Source: Gammaproteobacteria bacterium
GTDB taxonomy: Bacteria > Pseudomonadota > Gammaproteobacteria > Steroidobacterales > Steroidobacteraceae
DNA length: 10,434 nucleotides
NCBI GenBank assembly: GCA_030039615.1
Contig: JASHVF010000010.1
Location: forward strand, 1-10,434
Direction: 5' to 3'
Shown here piece by piece: positions 6,702 through 10,434 of this stretch. Made by a program: the position numbers and the translations under genes. How positions within the stretch are numbered: the first letter of the stretch is position 1; every line of letters starts with the position of its first letter. A model generated the notes under the pieces. That model was not told where the DNA came from. It searched no databases and was given only the letters and a program-made list of their open reading frames with translations.

Positions 6702-8135
6702 TCATAGCTGCGCCATCCCGGCGCGCCGGCGCTCGCTGGAGGAGGGGATCCCCATCGCTTCGCGATACTTGGCGACCGTGCGGCGCGCCACCGAGATGCC
6801 CTCGCCCGAGAGCAGCTCGGCGATGCGGCCGTCGTTGAGCGGGTTCTCCGGGTCCTCTTCCTTGACGAGCTTGCGGATCTTGGCGCGGATTGCGGTCGAG
6901 GAAGTGCCGGAGCCGTCGGCCCCCTCGACCTGACTCGAGAAGAAGTAGCGCAGCTCGAATACGCCGCGCGGCGTGTGCATGTACTTGCCCGAGGTCACGC
7001 GCGAGATGGTCGACTCGTGCATGGCGACCGCTTCGGCGATGTCGCGCAGGATCATGGGCCGCATGTGCTCCTCGCCGTGCTCGAGGAAGGCCGTCTGGCG
7101 CTCGACGATCGAGCGTGCCACCTTGATGAGCGTCTCGTGGCGGATCTCCAGGCTCTTCAGCAGCCAGCGCGCCTCCTGCAGCTGCGCGCGCATGCCGGCG
7201 TGGCTGGCGGCGCGGCCGATGAGACTCGCATAGCCCTGGTTGAGGCGCACGCGCGGCAGCGTCGCGGGGTTCATCTCGACCCCCCAGCCATGCTCGGTGC
7301 GGCGCACGAACACGTCCGGCACGACGTACTGGGCGGCACCGGCGCTCACGGTGGAGCCGGGGCGCGGATGGCACGAGCGCACCAGTGCGAGCGCGCTCGC
7401 GATCTCTTCCTCGCTGGCGCGCAGCTCACGCTTCAGCAGCGAGAGCTCCCGCTCGGCCACCAGCTCGAGATGGTGGCGGGCGATCTTGAGCGCCGTGTCG
7501 AAGCCCGGGGTGGCGGGGTCGAGCTGGCGCAGCTGCAGCTCGATGCACTCAGCGACCGAGCGCGCGCCTACGCCTGCCGGGTCGAGCGCCTGCACCCGCT
7601 CGAGCACCGCCTGCACCTCGTCGGCGCCGCATTCGATCTCCGGGCGCAGCGTCTGTGCGATCTCCTCGAGCGATTCGGTGAGATAACCGTCGTCGCTGAT
7701 CGCGTCGACGATGGCGCTCGCGATCGCGAGCTCCCGGGGTGCGAGCCGCGCGAGCTCGAGCTGCCACAGCAGGTGATCCTGCAGCGACTGGCCGGCGTCG
7801 TCGGCGTAGTCCTGCTGCCGTTCCTCGTCCTCGCCGCTCCAGGGCGTGTCCGCGGGACCGGTGTTCTGCTGGCTCCAGGGCTCGTCCAGCACCTCCACGG
7901 TGCTCTCGCGGCGGCTCTCGGCGGGCGGCGGGGGCTCAGGCAGAGCCACCACCTCGAAGGTGCCCGTGCCTTCGGTCTCTTCCAGCTGCTCGAGCATCAC
8001 GTTCTTCTCGAGCAGCTCGCGGATGTGCGCCTGCAGCTCGAGCGCCGGTAGTTGCAGCAGCCTGATCGCCTGCTGCAGCTGCGGAGTCATGGTCAGTTGC
8101 TGGCCAAGCTTCAGCTGCAGTGACGGCTTCAGCAT
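6702..8135 (-). CDS. rpoN: RNA polymerase sigma-54 factor
   Basis: Sigma-54 (477 residues) directs RNA polymerase to -24/-12 promoters and needs an AAA+ activator to open them. Region I is the Gln/Leu-rich N-terminus, with LQLKLGQQLTMTPQLQQAI and RLLQLPALELQAHIRELLEK (about residues 6-45). Region II is acidic and Pro-rich (about 50-115). The core-binding region follows, including DPAGVGARSVAECIELQL and CHPRPGSTV. The helix-turn-helix is near MHESTISRVTSGKYMHTPRG (from residue 372). The RpoN box ARRTVAKYRE, which reads the -24 element, is at 450-459. All regions are intact and length is normal. Start ATG 8135 matches the family N-terminus but has no good SD. It follows lptB by 96 bp, the largest gap on this strand, which leaves room for its own promoter. 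The downstream gene is hpf. Confidence 0.98.
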   Translation of the reverse strand: MLKPSLQLKLGQQLTMTPQLQQAIRLLQLPALELQAHIRELLEKNVMLEQLEETEGTGTFEVVALPEPPPPAESRRESTVEVLDEPWSQQNTGPADTPWSGEDEERQQDYADDAGQSLQDHLLWQLELARLAPRELAIASAIVDAISDDGYLTESLEEIAQTLRPEIECGADEVQAVLERVQALDPAGVGARSVAECIELQLRQLDPATPGFDTALKIARHHLELVAERELSLLKRELRASEEEIASALALVRSCHPRPGSTVSAGAAQYVVPDVFVRRTEHGWGVEMNPATLPRVRLNQGYASLIGRAASHAGMRAQLQEARWLLKSLEIRHETLIKVARSIVERQTAFLEHGEEHMRPMILRDIAEAVAMHESTISRVTSGKYMHTPRGVFELRYFFSSQVEGADGSGTSSTAIRAKIRKLVKEEDPENPLNDGRIAELLSGEGISVARRTVAKYREAMGIPSSSERRRAGMAQL

Positions 8136-8170
8136 GATGGCTTGCGAGGGGAGCGGGCGTCCTGCCCTAC

Positions 8171-8210
8171 GGTTAACATTTCTTAACGCCTTGAAAATTC
8201 AGGGTTAACA
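8171..8210 (-). promoter_or_regulatory. AT-rich island with repeated GGTTAACA upstream of rpoN
   Basis: In the 96-bp lptB-rpoN gap, GGTTAACA occurs exactly twice on the plus strand (8171-8178 and 8203-8210), 32 bp apart start to start, or about three helical turns. A third partial site, TTAACG, lies at 8183-8188. Each copy contains the palindrome GTTAAC. The stretch between and around them is the most AT-rich piece of an otherwise very GC-rich window. It sits 36 bp before the rpoN start, as expected for a promoter or operator region. I could not define a convincing -35/-10 pair or a sigma-54 site, so the regulatory role is inferred from position and repetition. Confidence 0.45.
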
Positions 8211-8231
8211 CGACCTGATCCGCGGTTGGCC

Positions 8232-8957
8232 TCAGAGCCGGAACGTCTCGCCCAAGTACACCTCACGGACTTGGCTGTTGGCAAGGACTTCTTCGGCAGT
8301 TCCTGATGCAATGACCGTGCCTTGATTGACGATGTAGGCCCGGCTGCACACGCCGAGCGTCTCGCGGACGTTATGGTCAGTGATCAGCACGCCGATGCCG
8401 CGCTGGGTGAGCTCGCGGATGATGCGCTGGATGTCGAGCACCGAGAGCGGGTCGACTCCGGCAAAGGGCTCATCGAGCAGCATGAAGCGCGGCTCGGCCG
8501 CCAGCGCCCGCGCAATCTCGACGCGCCGCCGCTCGCCGCCGGAGAGCGACATGCCGAGGGTGCGGCGCACGTGCCCGATGCGCAGCTCCTCGAGCAGCTG
8601 CTCGAGCCGCTGCTCGCGCGCGCCGCGCTCGAGATCGTCGCGCAGCTCGAGAATGGCGAGCACGTTATCCTCGACCGAGAGCTTGCGGAACACGGATGCT
8701 TCCTGGGGCAGGTAGCCGAGCCCGAGCTGCGCGCGCCGATGCATGGGCAGCAGCGTCACGTCGCGGTTGTCGAGCTGGATGCGGCCCGCATCGCAAGGTA
8801 TGAGTCCGACGATCATGTAGAACGCGGTGGTCTTGCCGGCGCCGTTCGGCCCGAGCAGACCGACGACTTCGCCGGCCGCGACCTCGAGCGACAGATCATT
8901 CACCACCGGGCGGGACTTGTAGCTCTTGGCGAGGCCCGTGGCCCGGAGAAAGGTCAT
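8232..8957 (-). CDS. lptB: LptB, ATPase of the LPS export ABC transporter
   Basis: LptB (241 residues, the E. coli length) is the cytoplasmic nucleotide-binding subunit that pairs with LptF and LptG. It powers extraction of lipopolysaccharide from the inner membrane to LptC and LptA. Walker A GPNGAGKT is at residues 36-43, the Q-loop Gln at 85, signature LSGGE at 138-142, Walker B FMLLDEP at 158-164 with catalytic Glu163, D-loop at 167-170 and switch His195 in ITDHNVRETL. These positions coincide with E. coli LptB numbering, including Tyr82 and Phe90 in the groove that contacts LptF/G. The C-terminus VREVYLGETFRL is also characteristic. ATG 8957 overlaps the lptA stop by 4 nt (ATGA), so translation is coupled. 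lptF and lptG are not in the window and usually lie elsewhere. Confidence 0.98.
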   Translation of the reverse strand: MTFLRATGLAKSYKSRPVVNDLSLEVAAGEVVGLLGPNGAGKTTAFYMIVGLIPCDAGRIQLDNRDVTLLPMHRRAQLGLGYLPQEASVFRKLSVEDNVLAILELRDDLERGAREQRLEQLLEELRIGHVRRTLGMSLSGGERRRVEIARALAAEPRFMLLDEPFAGVDPLSVLDIQRIIRELTQRGIGVLITDHNVRETLGVCSRAYIVNQGTVIASGTAEEVLANSQVREVYLGETFRL

Positions 8958-9679
8958 GATTTGGGGGCGGGCTCCGCTGCCGGCGCCGGTGGTGCCGCGG
9001 ACGGCGCATCCGCCTTCGGCTCCTCGCAGCCTGCCTCCGGCTTGGTGGGGTGCGGCACGATGTTGATGTGGACGCGCTGGTCAGCGCCGCTGCCGGCGGC
9101 GGCGGGCGGCGTGACGGCCTGGATCTGCTGCTCGCGAATGTTGTAGACCAGCAGCGGACCCCACATCTGGTTCTGGCCGTCGCACACCCAGGCGTCGTTG
9201 CTGAGCCGCACGGTGCCGTCATTCACGTCATAGAGAATCTCGTCGGCGTGCCCGCGCGCGATCTGCTCGGAGTTGGGACGCTTCTGCTCGAACTCGGCCG
9301 GCTTGCCGGTGATGGTGGCGCGCGCGATGTGGTAGTCCTTGAACTCCACGACCGCCGTGTCGGAGCGCAGGCTGCCGCGCTGCTCGCCGTCGATGTGCAC
9401 GTCGCCTTCGAAATTCCAGCGGCTGTTGGCGAAGTTGAGTCCGCTGGCGCGTGCCCGGTCGGCGGAGACGCGCATGTTGCCCTGCGAGATCACTACGTTC
9501 TTCAGTACCACCTCTTTGGTGTGGAAATCCACCTCCGAGCCACCCGATGCGTCCACGTGCACCGGCTGGCCGCTGAAGTCCGGCAGCGGTGTGCCGCTCG
9601 CGGCCGAGGCTGCGCCGGCGAGGGCCGCCAGTGCCCACGCGGCGAGCAGCGCGCCGGGCTTAGGGGAGGTAGGAGCCAT
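8954..9679 (-). CDS. lptA: LptA, periplasmic LPS-transport bridge protein
   Basis: LptA (241 residues) is the periplasmic beta-jellyroll (OstA-like) protein that polymerises between LptC and LptD and carries LPS across the periplasm. A signal peptide is evident: a short N-region with Lys7, a hydrophobic core (residues 9-24) and probable cleavage after ASA26. OstA-like strand repeats follow: VVLKNVVISQGNMRVSADRA, SRWNFEGDVHIDGEQRG, AVVEFKDYHIARATITGKPA, and ADEILYDVNDGTVRLSNDAW. The core is divergent from E. coli LptA, and identification rests on the fold pattern plus position between lptC and lptB. The last 25 or so residues are a low-complexity Ala/Pro/Glu/Lys tail, including one Cys, which the 185-residue E. 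coli protein lacks. ATG 9679 lies inside lptC (20-nt overlap) and has no strong SD. Confidence 0.94.
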   Translation of the reverse strand: MAPTSPKPGALLAAWALAALAGAASAASGTPLPDFSGQPVHVDASGGSEVDFHTKEVVLKNVVISQGNMRVSADRARASGLNFANSRWNFEGDVHIDGEQRGSLRSDTAVVEFKDYHIARATITGKPAEFEQKRPNSEQIARGHADEILYDVNDGTVRLSNDAWVCDGQNQMWGPLLVYNIREQQIQAVTPPAAAGSGADQRVHINIVPHPTKPEAGCEEPKADAPSAAPPAPAAEPAPKS

Positions 9680-10220
9680 GGACGGCGGATTCTAGCTGCA
9701 CGCGACCCTCCTTCAAGCGTGCGATCAGACCCCTGGCATGCAGCTCGTTGCCTGACAGGGTGAGGGTGACCGGATCGCTGGTGCTGGCGATCTGCGTACG
9801 CGTGTCGAAGGACAGGTGCTCGGTGGAAATCTCCGCCGGATCCTGCGTGCCGGGCAGCGTGCCGGCGAGGTGCACCGCCCCGTCGAGCTCCACGATGCCG
9901 GTGTCCTCGCCGAGCTGGCCGCGCTGCGCGCGCGCCGTCCATTGCTCGCCGGCGTCGGGGCGGAAGCCCATCTGTACGTTGGTGAGCTGCACGGTGCTCT
10001 GGTCGGGCTGCTGGTTGATCTCGGCGGCATCGAGCGTATAGAGCGGCTGGCCGTCGGCTCCGGTCTGCACCAGGCGCGCCGTGAGGGCCGAATAGCCGGG
10101 ATCGTGCACGGGTGCGCCGGCGGCGCTCGGCGCCACCGTCTCGCGCTGCGGCCCGGAGAGCAGCACCACGCCGACGATGAGCGCCAGCACCGCGAGCACC
10201 GCGAACAGCCGGTAGATCAT
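9660..10220 (-). CDS. lptC: LptC, inner-membrane LPS-transport protein
   Basis: LptC (186 residues) is a bitopic inner-membrane protein whose periplasmic jellyroll receives LPS from LptB2FG and passes it to LptA. One N-terminal transmembrane helix is visible (residues 3-21, IYRLFAVLAVLALIVGVVLL). A linker follows, then OstA-like beta strands such as LYTLDAAEINQQPDQSTVQL, GIVELDGAVHLAG and PVTLTLSGNELHARGLIARL. Overall sequence conservation of LptC is low; the single helix, length, fold pattern and location between kdsC and lptA make the call. ATG 10220 overlaps the kdsC stop by 4 nt (ATGA). A longer in-frame start at 10262 would place 14 residues before the helix from inside kdsC and is less likely. 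The 3' end overlaps lptA by 20 nt. Confidence 0.94.
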   Translation of the reverse strand: MIYRLFAVLAVLALIVGVVLLSGPQRETVAPSAAGAPVHDPGYSALTARLVQTGADGQPLYTLDAAEINQQPDQSTVQLTNVQMGFRPDAGEQWTARAQRGQLGEDTGIVELDGAVHLAGTLPGTQDPAEISTEHLSFDTRTQIASTSDPVTLTLSGNELHARGLIARLKEGRVQLESAVHGSYLP

Positions 10221-10434
10221 CGCCGCACCGGCCGCACGCAGCGCGCGAGCAGCAGATCGCACACCTCGCGCACCGCGCCGCGCCCGCCGTCGGCCTGGGT
10301 GACGAAGTCCGCCGCCGCTTTTGCCTCCGGACGCGCGTCCGCCACGGCCACCGCCACGCCGGCCCTGGCCAGCGGCCCCAAATCCACCACGTCATCCCCG
10401 ATATAACACACCTGGTCCCAGCCGATTTTTTCGG
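10217..10434 (-). CDS. kdsC: KdsC, KDO-8-phosphate phosphatase, C-terminal part
   Basis: This is the last 71 or so codons of the HAD-superfamily phosphatase that removes phosphate from 3-deoxy-D-manno-octulosonate 8-phosphate to give KDO for the LPS inner core. The 5' end runs off the window at 10434. The visible reading is EKIGWDQVCYIGDDVVDLGP, with the HAD motif IV GDDxxD that binds Mg2+. VAVADARPEAKAAADFVT follows, then the KdsC signature GGRGAVREVCDLLL. The stop overlaps the lptC start by 4 nt. Catalytic motifs I-III lie outside the window. The upstream kdsD, usual in this cluster, would be expected beyond the right edge. Confidence 0.95.
   Translation of the reverse strand, partial: EKIGWDQVCYIGDDVVDLGPLARAGVAVAVADARPEAKAAADFVTQADGGRGAVREVCDLLLARCVRPVRR

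Overview
The window is strongly GC-rich, densely coding bacterial chromosome. The minus strand carries the gammaproteobacterial order kdsC-lptC-lptA-lptB-rpoN-hpf-rapZ. Together with a PykA-type pyruvate kinase, this points to a free-living gammaproteobacterium, perhaps of the Nevskiales/Steroidobacterales/Xanthomonadales side; that placement is inferred from gene order and protein style, not measured. There are no phage, transposon, CRISPR, tRNA or rRNA signals.

Layout. Positions 1-5351 are read on the plus strand: the 3' end of pyk (pyruvate kinase), a membrane-anchored or exported penicillin-acylase family Ntn-hydrolase, a patatin-like phospholipase, and a JmjC/cupin-type putative Fe(II)/2-oxoglutarate oxygenase. 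A 100-bp gap before the patatin gene holds a striking composite hairpin and probably separates two transcription units (pyk-acylase and patatin-cupin). Positions 5356-10434 are read on the minus strand. In transcription order they carry the 3' end of kdsC, then lptC, lptA, lptB, rpoN, hpf and rapZ. The two gene blocks converge with only 4 bp between the stop codons at 5351 and 5356.

How the genes work together. KdsC makes KDO for the LPS inner core. LptC, LptA and LptB are the inner-membrane anchor, periplasmic bridge and ATPase of the LPS export machine. These four genes are translationally coupled by 4-, 20- and 4-nt overlaps. RpoN (sigma-54), the hibernation factor HPF and the RNA-binding/NTPase protein RapZ follow, as in many gammaproteobacteria. 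The nitrogen-PTS gene ptsN, which in E. coli lies between hpf and rapZ, is missing: hpf and rapZ are only 52 bp apart. A short AT-rich island with two exact GGTTAACA copies lies between lptB and rpoN and is the best candidate for a local rpoN control region.

Most of the window is conserved housekeeping sequence. I found no convincing new multi-gene system. The points most worth a second look are the missing ptsN, the intergenic hairpin at 2871-2908, the GTTAAC repeats upstream of rpoN, and the uncharacterised acylase and JmjC-like enzymes.
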